Below, piece after piece: positions 1-6,068 of a stretch of 7,711 nucleotides of DNA (position 1 is its first letter; every line of letters starts with the position of its first letter). The translations under genes were made by a program, and so were the position numbers. Below the pieces are notes generated by a model that had not been told where the DNA came from, made no database searches, and was given only the letters and a program-made list of their open reading frames with translations. This stretch comes from an uncultured Collinsella sp. (GTDB taxonomy: Bacteria > Actinomycetota > Coriobacteriia > Coriobacteriales > Coriobacteriaceae): assembly GCA_900548815.1 (NCBI GenBank), contig URLR01000080.1, positions 1 through 7,711 of the forward strand. Reading direction: 5' to 3'.

Positions 1-40
1 GAGTCCGTCTCGTGGGCTCGGAGATGTGTATAAGAGACAG
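1..40 (+). other. Nextera (Tn5) sequencing adapter, not genomic
   Basis: These bases are the Illumina Nextera read-2 transposase adapter. The 19-base Tn5 mosaic end AGATGTGTATAAGAGACAG occupies 22-40. It is preceded by GTCTCGTGGGCTCGG (7-21), and GAGTCC (1-6) is the tail of the i7 index primer. The exact reverse complement recurs at 7664-7703. This is library-construction sequence that survived trimming and should be removed. It is not a transposon end belonging to the organism. Confidence 0.98.
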
Positions 41-117
41 TGGCCCAGGCCGGTGGCAAGAACGCCGCCGGTATCGCCGATGCCCTCGCGGCCGCCAAGA
101 CCGCGCTCGGCGCCTAA
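41..117 (+). CDS. alaS: Alanyl-tRNA synthetase, C-terminal end (5' truncated)
   Basis: Only the last 24 codons are present, in the frame ending at TAA 115-117. They read A-Q-A-G-G-K-N-A-A-G-I, then an Ala-rich helix ending K-T-A-L-G-A. The (M)AQAGGK segment followed by an Ala-rich tail is the usual C-terminus of AlaRS, from the C-Ala/DHHA1 domain. The full enzyme charges tRNA-Ala and edits mischarged Ser and Gly in the cytoplasm. The genomic insert begins inside what would be the Met codon of MAQAGG, because its A is replaced by adapter. alaS directly before ruvX and mltG is a recurring bacterial arrangement, which supports the call despite the short length. The remainder of the gene lies beyond the contig end. 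Confidence 0.82.
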
Positions 118-134
118 GAACCTAGGTTGTCGCT

Positions 135-563
135 GTGGTCGCGCTCGCGCTGGACATAGGGGAGACCAGGATTGGCATTGCCGTCTCGAGCCGTGATGGC
201 AAGATGGCGATGCCTGTCAAGGTGCTTCCTGCTGCCGAGGTCACCGGTATGGCAAAGACGTTTCGCTACCTGGTCGAGGACTATGAGCCCGATATCCTGG
301 TAAGCGGACGTCCCTTGACCATGGCCGGTGAGCCCGGCCCCCAGGCCGAGCGCGTCGCCGCCGTGGCACAAAAGATTGCCGACGAGCTCGAACTTCCGCT
401 GGAGTTTGAGGACGAGCGTCTGTCCTCGCAGGAGGCCAAGCGAATCCTGCGAGAGCAGGGGCTCAACGAAAAGCAGATGAGGGGCAAGATCGACATGATC
501 GCCGCCAGCCTGTTCTTGCAGACATGGCTCGATCGTAAAAACGAGGAGGTTCAGCATGTCTAG
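135..563 (+). CDS. ruvX: RuvX/YqgF family Holliday junction resolvase / pre-16S rRNA nuclease
   Basis: A 142-aa cytoplasmic protein of normal length for the YqgF/RuvX family, which has an RNase H-like fold. Family members act as putative Holliday junction resolvases and in 16S rRNA 5'-end maturation. Visible motifs, in order: ALDIGETRIGIAVS (residues 4-17), with the first catalytic Asp at D7; GRPLTMAGEPGPQAERV (58-74), the family's G-x-P-L-x-M-x-G block; DERLSS (93-98), where many relatives have DERLTT; and D120 in DMIAASLFLQTWLD, the C-terminal acidic position. Translation starts at GTG 135, because no ATG fits before the D-I-G motif; only a weak AGG (124-126) precedes it. The gap from the alaS stop is 17 bases, and the 3' end overlaps mltG by 8 bases, so the genes are probably co-transcribed and translationally coupled. 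Confidence 0.95.
   Translation: MVALALDIGETRIGIAVSSRDGKMAMPVKVLPAAEVTGMAKTFRYLVEDYEPDILVSGRPLTMAGEPGPQAERVAAVAQKIADELELPLEFEDERLSSQEAKRILREQGLNEKQMRGKIDMIAASLFLQTWLDRKNEEVQHV
543..550 (+). promoter_or_regulatory. Shine-Dalgarno site of mltG inside ruvX
   Basis: GAGGAGGT, a near-perfect anti-16S match, lies in the last codons of ruvX and 5 bases before ATG 556. It fixes the mltG start and shows that mltG can be initiated independently despite the 8-base overlap. Confidence 0.8.
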
Positions 564-1911
564 CGCTTCCGATCCGCGCCAGCAGAATCGTACACGGCAG
601 CCCGCGCCGCGTCCTGCTCAGCCTGGTCAGCGCCCGGCGCAGCCGACGCAGCGTTCGGCTCAGCCTACTCGGCGTGCTGCTCAACAGCCCGCCGCTCGTC
701 CCGCGCAGCCCGCTGGCGGCGCTCGTTTTAAGCAGCAGGCTCCTGTCCAGCGCACACAGGGGCAGGCCCGGCAATCGCGCTCCCACGCACATCATGTTCA
801 TGGCTCGCATGGCGTTGCTCCAGCCACGCGTTCGAGCTATAACACGCACGCCCGCCGTGGTGCCCAAAAGAAAAGCTCCCCGGTGCCTTTGATTATCGGT
901 GGCGTCGCCGCCGTGCTTGCGCTTGTCGCGATCGTTTTCTTTGTCGTGCCAGCCGTTAAGGGCTTCTTTGGCGGTGAGGATGCGAAAGTCGTTGCAGGCC
1001 AGCAGGTTACTATCACGATTCCCGATGGTGCCTCGGGTGACAGCATCGCTTCGATTCTCTCTGAGAACCATATCGTCGAAAATCCCAAGGATTATTACGC
1101 GGCTGTCAAAAAGCTCAACGCGGATATGTCGCTTAAGCCGGGTAAGTATTCGTTTACCACGCTTATGGACGCGACCAAGGTCGTTCAGCAGCTCATGGAA
1201 GGCCCCAATGCGGGCTCCGATGCGCTGACTATCCCTGAGGGCCTGACGGTTGATCAGGTCGCCGACCGCGTGGCCAAGGCATACGGCAGTATCTCGAAGG
1301 AAGACTTCCTCAATCAGGCAAAGGCGTCCAACTATGTGAAGGACTATAGCTTCCTTGAGGGCGCCGCGAACGATTCGCTCGAGGGTTTCCTGTTCCCCAA
1401 GACGTATTCGTTGGGCAAGGACCCAAGCGCCGATGATGTGATTCGCGCCATGCTTGACCAGTTCAACGCTGAGTATAAGTCGCTCGACTTTGCCAGCTGC
1501 GAGGCCAAGATCAAGGAGCGCTATGGCGTGGAGATGTCCGATTACGACATCGTTAACCTTGCCTCGATCGTCGAGCGCGAGGGCCTCAACGCCGATCAAC
1601 GTGCGCATGTGGCCTCGGTTTTCTACAACCGCCTTGCCGGCAAGCTCGACGGTCTGCGCTATCTCAATAGCGATGCGACTATGATGTATGTCACCGGTGG
1701 CGAGGTTACCGCCGACGACCTGCAGAGCGATAGTCCGTATAACACCTATAAGCATGAGGGTCTGCCACCCACGCCCATCTGCTCTCCGTCGCTCGAGGCA
1801 CTCAAGGCCACGCTTGAGCCGACCGACTCCGATGACCTGTATTTCTACATTACGCAGGACGAGGAGTACTTCTCGCAAACCTACGAAGAGCATCAACAGT
1901 CTTGGAATTAG
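556..1911 (+). CDS. mltG: Endolytic murein transglycosylase MltG (YceG family)
   Basis: A 451-aa single-pass membrane protein that cleaves nascent glycan strands in peptidoglycan and so terminates their elongation. Residues 1-107 are a cytoplasmic tail rich in Pro, Gln, Arg and Ala, with near-repeats of the type R-x-AQPTxR (about 20-50). A hydrophobic segment at about 109-131 (VPLIIGGVAAVLALVAIVFF...) follows a basic stretch, giving N-in/C-out topology. The extracytoplasmic part begins with a LysM-like subdomain (about 150-215, VTITIPDGASGDSIASIL), then the YceG catalytic domain. ASIVEREG (336-343) holds the likely catalytic Glu E340, equivalent to the E. coli Glu in ASIVEKE. VASVFYNRL (352-360), SDATMMY (372-378) and SPYNTYKHEGLPPTPI (393-408) are all canonical. 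The enzyme looks complete. The long disordered tail is an actinobacterial-style addition absent from E. coli MltG. The stop is one base before the next gene. Confidence 0.96.
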   Translation: MSSASDPRQQNRTRQPAPRPAQPGQRPAQPTQRSAQPTRRAAQQPAARPAQPAGGARFKQQAPVQRTQGQARQSRSHAHHVHGSHGVAPATRSSYNTHARRGAQKKSSPVPLIIGGVAAVLALVAIVFFVVPAVKGFFGGEDAKVVAGQQVTITIPDGASGDSIASILSENHIVENPKDYYAAVKKLNADMSLKPGKYSFTTLMDATKVVQQLMEGPNAGSDALTIPEGLTVDQVADRVAKAYGSISKEDFLNQAKASNYVKDYSFLEGAANDSLEGFLFPKTYSLGKDPSADDVIRAMLDQFNAEYKSLDFASCEAKIKERYGVEMSDYDIVNLASIVEREGLNADQRAHVASVFYNRLAGKLDGLRYLNSDATMMYVTGGEVTADDLQSDSPYNTYKHEGLPPTPICSPSLEALKATLEPTDSDDLYFYITQDEEYFSQTYEEHQQSWN

Positions 1912-1912
1912 C

Positions 1913-2410
1913 ATGAGGATTTTTAGCCCCAAACGTTACGTTGCCTCGGTCGATCGCATCGACCTTGATACCCTGTGGGCCGACGGCAAACGCGCCATTC
2001 TGCTCGATCGCGATAACACCCTGGTGCCGCGCGACACCGAGCAGGTTCCCGCCGCGGTTTCCGCTTGGCTCGATACCGCCCGCGCCAAAGGCTTTAAGCT
2101 GTGCATGGTGTCCAACAACTGGCATCGCGACCAGGTCATGGCATCAGCACGCGAGCTGGGACTCGAGGCCATCAGCCACGCCATGAAGCCGGCACCGTTT
2201 GCCCTCAAGGCGGGTCTTAAGCGCCTCGGCGCCACGGCCGACGAGGCGGTGCTGATCGGTGATCAGCTCTACACGGACGTGTGGAGCGGCAACTTCGCCG
2301 GCGTCGATACCATCCTGGTAAAGCCGCAGGCCACGCAGGACCTGTGGTATGCGCAGATCTTCCGTATCTTTGAGCGCCGGGCCCTGCGCGACCTTCCCTG
2401 CGAGGAATAG
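1913..2410 (+). CDS. YqeG family HAD IIIA-type phosphatase
   Basis: A 165-aa soluble HAD-superfamily hydrolase of the YqeG/YqeG-like (HAD IIIA) group, whose physiological substrate is not established. Motif I is LLDRDNTLV (30-37), with nucleophile D32 and acid/base D34. Motif II is VSNN (66-69), motif III is K92 in MKPAP, and motif IV is IGDQLYTDVWSGN (115-127), the family signature with D117 and D122. The reading frame stays open upstream to 1688, but that part overlaps mltG and encodes low-quality Arg/Pro/Ser-rich sequence. ATG 1913, one base after the mltG stop, gives the normal family length. No strong Shine-Dalgarno is visible, so coupling to mltG termination is likely. The gene sits where mycobacteria and streptomycetes carry aroE (recalled synteny). 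Confidence 0.92.
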   Translation: MRIFSPKRYVASVDRIDLDTLWADGKRAILLDRDNTLVPRDTEQVPAAVSAWLDTARAKGFKLCMVSNNWHRDQVMASARELGLEAISHAMKPAPFALKAGLKRLGATADEAVLIGDQLYTDVWSGNFAGVDTILVKPQATQDLWYAQIFRIFERRALRDLPCEE

Positions 2411-2418
2411 GTCTCGTC

Positions 2419-2952
2419 ATGTCCCAGCACACCAAACACGGCTGCGACCATATCTTCTTTATCGGCTTTTTGGGCGCGGGCAAATCGACGCTCGCGCGCA
2501 ACGTCGGCACTATGTTCAAGCGGCGTTTTATCGATACCGACCGCCTAGTCGTCCGCCGTTGCGGCAAGTCGGTAACCGAGATTTTTGAGACCGAGGGTGA
2601 GGATCGTTTTCGCGAGCTCGAGACCTCGGCGCTCCGTTCGCTCCAAAGCGAGCGCAGTCTGTTGGTTTCGTGCGGTGGCGGTATCGTCGAGACGCCGGTG
2701 AATATTGAGCTGATGCACGAAATGGGTACGTGCGTGTACCTCGAGGGCGACTTTGAGGATTCGATTCGCCAGATTCGTCGGTCCGACACGCGCCCCGATT
2801 TCCGCTCGCCCGAGCATGCCGCGCGCTTGTTTGAGCATCGCCGTCCGCTGTATCGCCAGGCCGCCGATATTACCCTTGATATTCGCAACAAGTCCTTCGA
2901 GGACGTTTCCTACCTTTGTGCCGAGATGCTTTTGGAGCGTGGACTGCTATGA
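2419..2952 (+). CDS. aroK: Shikimate kinase
   Basis: A 177-aa cytoplasmic P-loop kinase that phosphorylates shikimate at the 3-OH using ATP, the fifth step towards chorismate. Walker A is GFLGAGKST (16-24) with K22. D39-T-D41 is the shikimate/Mg site, R65 in EDRFRELE is the substrate Arg, and CGGGIV (85-90) is the glycine loop. R125 in the lid segment SDTRPDF, and R142 in RRPLYRQAAD, complete the set usually listed for the M. tuberculosis enzyme. The lid reads RPDF rather than the common RPLL. The enzyme therefore looks catalytically competent, unlike its downstream neighbour. ATG 2419 is 8 bases after the previous stop, with GAGG (2402-2405) upstream at rather long spacing. The 3' end overlaps the next gene in an ATGA junction. 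Confidence 0.95.
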   Translation: MSQHTKHGCDHIFFIGFLGAGKSTLARNVGTMFKRRFIDTDRLVVRRCGKSVTEIFETEGEDRFRELETSALRSLQSERSLLVSCGGGIVETPVNIELMHEMGTCVYLEGDFEDSIRQIRRSDTRPDFRSPEHAARLFEHRRPLYRQAADITLDIRNKSFEDVSYLCAEMLLERGLL

Positions 2953-4058
2953 TTCGCCGCCAACTGATCAATTTCCAAAACCGCAGCGTCGATGTCCGTG
3001 TCGGATTGGGCGCGTTCGATGAGCTGTCGCGTATGTTTGCCTCGGCTGTGGGCAAGCCTAAGCGCGCGATGGTGGTTTGGAACTCCGCCTCGTCAGAACG
3101 TTTTGATGAGGTCGTCGAGCATGCGCTGGTCGACGCCGGTTTTGCCGTGTCACAGCTCTTCCTCGAGGTTTCGCCTGCTGGTGCCACGCTTGCTGATGCC
3201 GATGCGATCTTTGGCGCCTTGTCTGCCAACGGCATTACCTGTGACGATCTGGTTGTCGCCGTTGGCGATGCCGCAACCTGCTCGGTTGTTAGCTGGTGTG
3301 CCAATCAGTGGTGCGGCCGCACCGAGTGCGCGTTGCTGCCGACGACGTTCGACGCCATGCTCACGGTCGCGACGACCATGAAGCCGCTCGTCGCCTCGTC
3401 TGCCAATGCGCTTCCCGCTATCGCGTTCCGTCCCGAACCGGGCTTGGTCGTGTGTGACCTCGACCTTGTTCGTGAGGCGGACCCCGAGGACCTCAAGCTC
3501 GGCTTTGTGGTGCTTGTTGGCACCATGCTTTCGAGCAGTAAGTCCCGCTGGAATCAGTTTACTGAGACCGTCCCCGAGATTCTCGCGGGCGAGGAGGTCG
3601 CGCTCGTCAATGCCGTTCAATGGTCTCAGACTGCCCGTAAGGACGTACTGATGGCCACGAACCCGAGCGCTCGCCATGCGCTCGATTTTGGCAAGACGGG
3701 GGAGCGTACCCTGCGCGCCTGCTTGGGCGATGCCGCTTCGCAGGTCCCTGCCTATCAGCTGTTATCCGAGGGCATGCGCTTTGAGGCGCGCCTAGCACAT
3801 GATGCCTGCGACTTTGATATCGATTACGTCTTTGAGGTCGATGACTGCCTGGAGGACTTTGGTATCGAGGAACTTGCCTTCGATCTGGAGCCTGCCGTAT
3901 ATATCGAGGAGTTCCGCAAGCAGCAGTTCGCTCGCTCGAACCGCAGCATGCTGCCGCTGCCCGCGGCACTCGGCGCCATTCGTCTAACGAGCGTTGAGGA
4001 CGAGGTTCTTGAGCGCCATGCTCACGCCTACTTGGCTTCTCGCAAAGAACTTCTCTAA
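2949..4058 (+). CDS. aroB: 3-dehydroquinate synthase-like protein with degenerate active site
   Basis: A 369-aa protein placed in the AroB family by length, by position after aroK and by colinear motifs. VVAVG (102-106) to PTT (131-133) aligns with E. coli AroB by eye without gaps; LVVCDLD (166-172) and LDFGKT (245-250) also correspond. AroB converts DAHP to 3-dehydroquinate using NAD and Zn. Here the key positions are changed: the NAD loop GGGVVGD reads GDAATCS (106-112), the Asp of DSSVGGK is T139, and the metal ligands Glu, His and His align with V188, K249 and A268. The second His of GHTFGHA aligns with R253. K145 of the GGK motif survives. Activity as a DHQ synthase is very unlikely. The frame is intact, so it is probably a functional pseudoenzyme or a paralogue with a new role rather than a pseudogene. 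Four Cys (111, 117, 122, 127) and an acidic stretch (285-314) are extra oddities. ATG 2949 forms ATGA with the aroK stop; the in-frame ATG 2916 would extend into aroK. Confidence 0.75.
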   Translation: MIRRQLINFQNRSVDVRVGLGAFDELSRMFASAVGKPKRAMVVWNSASSERFDEVVEHALVDAGFAVSQLFLEVSPAGATLADADAIFGALSANGITCDDLVVAVGDAATCSVVSWCANQWCGRTECALLPTTFDAMLTVATTMKPLVASSANALPAIAFRPEPGLVVCDLDLVREADPEDLKLGFVVLVGTMLSSSKSRWNQFTETVPEILAGEEVALVNAVQWSQTARKDVLMATNPSARHALDFGKTGERTLRACLGDAASQVPAYQLLSEGMRFEARLAHDACDFDIDYVFEVDDCLEDFGIEELAFDLEPAVYIEEFRKQQFARSNRSMLPLPAALGAIRLTSVEDEVLERHAHAYLASRKELL

Positions 4059-4064
4059 GATTTA

Positions 4065-4093
4065 TTGACATCCATCGTCTTTCGTATCATGTT
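4065..4093 (+). promoter_or_regulatory. Probable sigma-70-type promoter of pepQ
   Basis: A perfect -35 hexamer TTGACA lies at 4065-4070, just after the AroB-like stop codon. Two -10 candidates exist: TATCAT (4085-4090), a better hexamer but with only 14 bases of spacing, and CATGTT (4088-4093) at the ideal 17. Either would start transcription near 4096-4100, at the foot of the hairpin described next. The -35 is convincing; the exact -10 is not settled. Confidence 0.55.
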
Positions 4094-4095
4094 GA

Positions 4096-4158
4096 GGGAC
4101 GGGTTTCCAATCGGTTGCGGATCGCATGCGATTCCGACGTTCGGTTGAGACCCGTCCC
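4096..4158 (+). promoter_or_regulatory. Long interrupted hairpin in the pepQ 5' leader
   Basis: GGGACGGGTTT (4096-4106) pairs with 4148-4158 (one G-U). After a bulged C4107, 4108-4114 pairs with 4141-4147 (two G-U). An inner hairpin follows: CGG (4118-4120) with CCG (4134-4136), and ATCG/CGAT around a CATG tetraloop (4121-4132), with T4133 bulged. That gives about 25 base pairs in 63 bases. The 3' arm is followed by GTCTTTATAG, a poor T-tract, so it is a weak terminator candidate. It is better read as a structured 5' leader or small RNA. No riboswitch or T-box consensus is recognised. Confidence 0.6.
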
Positions 4159-4190
4159 GTCTTTATAGAGACAATAAGAAAGGAATCTGC

Positions 4191-5321
4191 ATGTCTGAGT
4201 TTGCTGCCGGTCCTGCCGGTCGTATCGAACGTGTCCGTGCCCTGATGGTCGAGCGCGGCTACGACGCCATCCTGGTGCGCGACGAGGCCAACCTTCGTTG
4301 GCTTACGGGCGTGAAGGGCGTCTTCGACTACACCTTCGAGTTCCCGCACGCTGCGTTTATTACGGCCGACCAGTGCCTGTTCCACACCGACTCGCGCTAC
4401 CTCAACAGCTTTGAGGAGAACACGCCCGCTGGCAGCCCCTGGGTCTACGACATGGACGAGGGCACCATCCCCGGTTGGGTCGCCGGTAAGATCGCAGCCA
4501 ACAAGTGCCGTGTCTGCGCTGTCGAAGACGATATGCAGATTAATTTCTACCAGGGCATTCAGCGCGGCCTGGAGGACCGCTCCGTCGCCTGCATGCTGCC
4601 GCTGATGCACGACGACATCCGCAAGATGCGCGCCATCAAGGACGCCGAGGAGATCGAGCTCATGCGCCATGCGCAGTCGATCACCGATGCCGCCTTCCAG
4701 CACATGCTCGGGTTTATTAAGCCTGGTATGACCGAGAAGCAGGTTCGCAACGAGCTCGAGAATTTTATGTTCGCCAACGGCGCCGACAGCCTTGCCTTCG
4801 GCTCCATCGTGGCGAGCGGTCCCAACACCGCCAACCCGCATGCCGTGCCGAGCGACCGCGTGATCGAGAAGGGCGACTTCGTCCTCATGGATTACGGCGC
4901 GGGCTACTGCGATTACCGCTCCGACATGACGCGCACTGTTGTTATGGGCGAGCCCACGCAGGAGCAGCTCGACCTGTACGCGCTCGTGCGCCGTACGCAC
5001 GAGGAGTGCGTCGCCGCCATCCATCCGGGCGTCGAGGGCAACGACATTTTCAAGCTTTCCAAGAAGATCATCGGCGATGCCGGCTATGGCGATTACTACA
5101 ACCATGGTCTGGGCCACGGCGTGGGCATCGACATCCACGAGCTGCCCAACTTCAACCGTAGCAAGAACATCATTGAGGTCGGCTCGGTTATTACCATGGA
5201 GCCCGGCGTCTACCTGCCCGGTGTGGGCGGCGTGCGCCTGGAGGACTACGGCGTCGTCACCGAGAACGGATATGAGCCCTTCACCAAGACCCCGCACGAC
5301 CTGCACGTCATCGATTGCTAG
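4191..5321 (+). CDS. pepQ: Xaa-Pro peptidase, M24B family (PepQ/PepP-like)
   Basis: A 376-aa cytoplasmic metallopeptidase of the pita-bread fold, removing or releasing residues next to proline in peptides or dipeptides. An N-terminal creatinase-like domain (about 10-145) precedes the catalytic domain (about 155-365). All five metal ligands are visible: D234 in LMDYGAG, D245 in YRSDMTRT, H309 in GLGHGVGIDIHELP, E337 in ITMEPGVY and E351 in VRLEDYG. H217 in NPHAVPSD is the usual substrate-binding His. Sequence alone does not separate prolidase (dipeptides) from aminopeptidase P. AAAGGA (4179-4184) sits 6 bases before ATG 4191. Its own promoter and a strong terminator make it a single-gene unit. 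Its codons end in C more often than those of the upstream operon, which suggests higher expression. pepQ immediately before efp matches the actinobacterial order I recall. Confidence 0.95.
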   Translation: MSEFAAGPAGRIERVRALMVERGYDAILVRDEANLRWLTGVKGVFDYTFEFPHAAFITADQCLFHTDSRYLNSFEENTPAGSPWVYDMDEGTIPGWVAGKIAANKCRVCAVEDDMQINFYQGIQRGLEDRSVACMLPLMHDDIRKMRAIKDAEEIELMRHAQSITDAAFQHMLGFIKPGMTEKQVRNELENFMFANGADSLAFGSIVASGPNTANPHAVPSDRVIEKGDFVLMDYGAGYCDYRSDMTRTVVMGEPTQEQLDLYALVRRTHEECVAAIHPGVEGNDIFKLSKKIIGDAGYGDYYNHGLGHGVGIDIHELPNFNRSKNIIEVGSVITMEPGVYLPGVGGVRLEDYGVVTENGYEPFTKTPHDLHVIDC

Positions 5322-5343
5322 CCCATTTCGATAGATTTTTGGG

Positions 5344-5386
5344 GCGGGGCGTCCGGAGCAATTCGGACGCCCCGCGTTCTCTTTTT
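5344..5386 (+). terminator. Strong intrinsic terminator after pepQ
   Basis: A perfect 12-bp GC-rich stem, GCGGGGCGTCCG (5344-5355) with CGGACGCCCCGC (5364-5375), encloses the 8-base loop GAGCAATT. It is followed by GTTCTCTTTTT, which ends in a run of five T. It lies 22 bases after the pepQ stop and separates this unit from the efp operon. Confidence 0.93.
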
Positions 5387-5396
5387 ATGCGCTCGC

Positions 5397-5423
5397 TGCA
5401 GGCGCCGTCTGCAAGTGTATAAT
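5397..5423 (+). promoter_or_regulatory. Probable efp operon promoter with overlapping inverted repeat
   Basis: A consensus -10 TATAAT lies at 5418-5423, 57 bases before the efp start. No good -35 hexamer is present at 16-18 bases. Instead an inverted repeat, TGCAG (5397-5401) and CTGCA (5409-5413), covers that position around a GGCGCC core. The hexamer is convincing; an operator role for the repeat is only a possibility. Confidence 0.55.
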
Positions 5424-5480
5424 TTCGGTTGTATGTAATTTGGACGCTTGTGCGTTCTGCCCATAACAAGAAAGGTCGCT

Positions 5481-6044
5481 ATGCCTACCATTTCTACCGC
5501 CGACTTCAAGAACGGCCTCGGTCTCCGCATCAAGGACAAGGTCTACACCATCGTCGAGTTCCAGCATGTCAAGCCGGGCAAGGGCGGCGCGTTTGTGCGC
5601 TACAAGACCCGCGACATCAAGAGCGGCCGCGTCGTCGAGAACACCTGCAACGCCGGCACCAAGTTCGAGAGCGTCATGCTCACTACCCGTGAGTTCCAGT
5701 ACCTCTACAACGATGGCACCGACTATATCTTCATGGACAACGAGTCCTATGAGCAGGTTCCCGTTCCCGAGGACATGGTGGGCGAGAACTCCAAGTGGCT
5801 GCGCGAGAACGACGTCTGCCAGCTGCTCTTCGCCGACGATGAGCTCATGGGCGTGACCCCGCCGATGTTCATCGAGACCACCATCGTCCAAACCGACCCG
5901 GGATTTAAGGGCGACACCGTCCAGGGTTCCACCAAGCCGGCCACGATCGACACCGGCGCTGTCATCCAGGTCCCCATGTACCTCAACGAGGGCGAGGTCA
6001 TCAAGGTTGACACCCGCGACGGCAAGTTCGTCTCCCGCGTCTAG
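5481..6044 (+). CDS. efp: Elongation factor P
   Basis: A 187-aa translation factor of standard length that binds between the P and E sites and rescues ribosomes stalled on polyproline stretches. The three-domain beta-barrel layout is visible: the KOW-like N-terminal domain (1-65), a middle OB domain (about 66-128), and a C-terminal OB domain with the signature TDPGFKGDTVQGSTKPATIDTG (138-159). The domain I loop tip is HVKPGKGGAF (29-38), with K34 at the position modified in E. coli. Actinobacterial EF-Ps often work with an unmodified Lys, and no epmA/epmB gene is nearby, so modification is unknown here. The frame is open upstream to 5448, but ATG 5481 has GAAAGG (5470-5475) 5 bases before it and gives the family N-terminus M-P-T-I-S-T-A-D-F. 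Codon use is strongly C-ending, typical of a highly expressed gene. Confidence 0.97.
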   Translation: MPTISTADFKNGLGLRIKDKVYTIVEFQHVKPGKGGAFVRYKTRDIKSGRVVENTCNAGTKFESVMLTTREFQYLYNDGTDYIFMDNESYEQVPVPEDMVGENSKWLRENDVCQLLFADDELMGVTPPMFIETTIVQTDPGFKGDTVQGSTKPATIDTGAVIQVPMYLNEGEVIKVDTRDGKFVSRV

Positions 6045-6068
6045 CAACCAAATCTTCTAGGAGGACTC

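Noticed and set aside
1688..1912. Upstream extension of the YqeG frame
   Set aside because: It would overlap mltG by 75 codons and encodes atypical Arg/Pro/Ser-rich sequence. ATG 1913 gives the normal family start.
463..1932. 489-codon minus-strand open frame opposite mltG
   Set aside because: It has no recognisable motifs and no ribosome site seen. It mirrors the GC-rich codon pattern of mltG, whose motifs are unmistakable.
2217..2891. 224-codon minus-strand frame across the yqeG/aroK junction
   Set aside because: Arg/Ser-rich shadow; both plus-strand genes have complete signatures.
4096..4170. Intrinsic terminator for the aro operon
   Set aside because: The stem is strong but interrupted, and the following GTCTTTATAG is a poor T-tract. 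It also lies downstream of a promoter, so a leader structure fits better. Partial termination is not excluded.
4059..4190. T-box or known riboswitch before pepQ
   Set aside because: No T-box consensus and no other aptamer core that I recognise.
4062..5306. 414-codon minus-strand open frame opposite pepQ
   Set aside because: The composition is His/Val/Leu/Ala-rich with no family motif. It would read through the promoter and hairpin region, and pepQ on the other strand has all its metal ligands.
5385..6047. 220-codon minus-strand open frame opposite efp
   Set aside because: Shadow of a strongly C-ending coding sequence; efp is certain.
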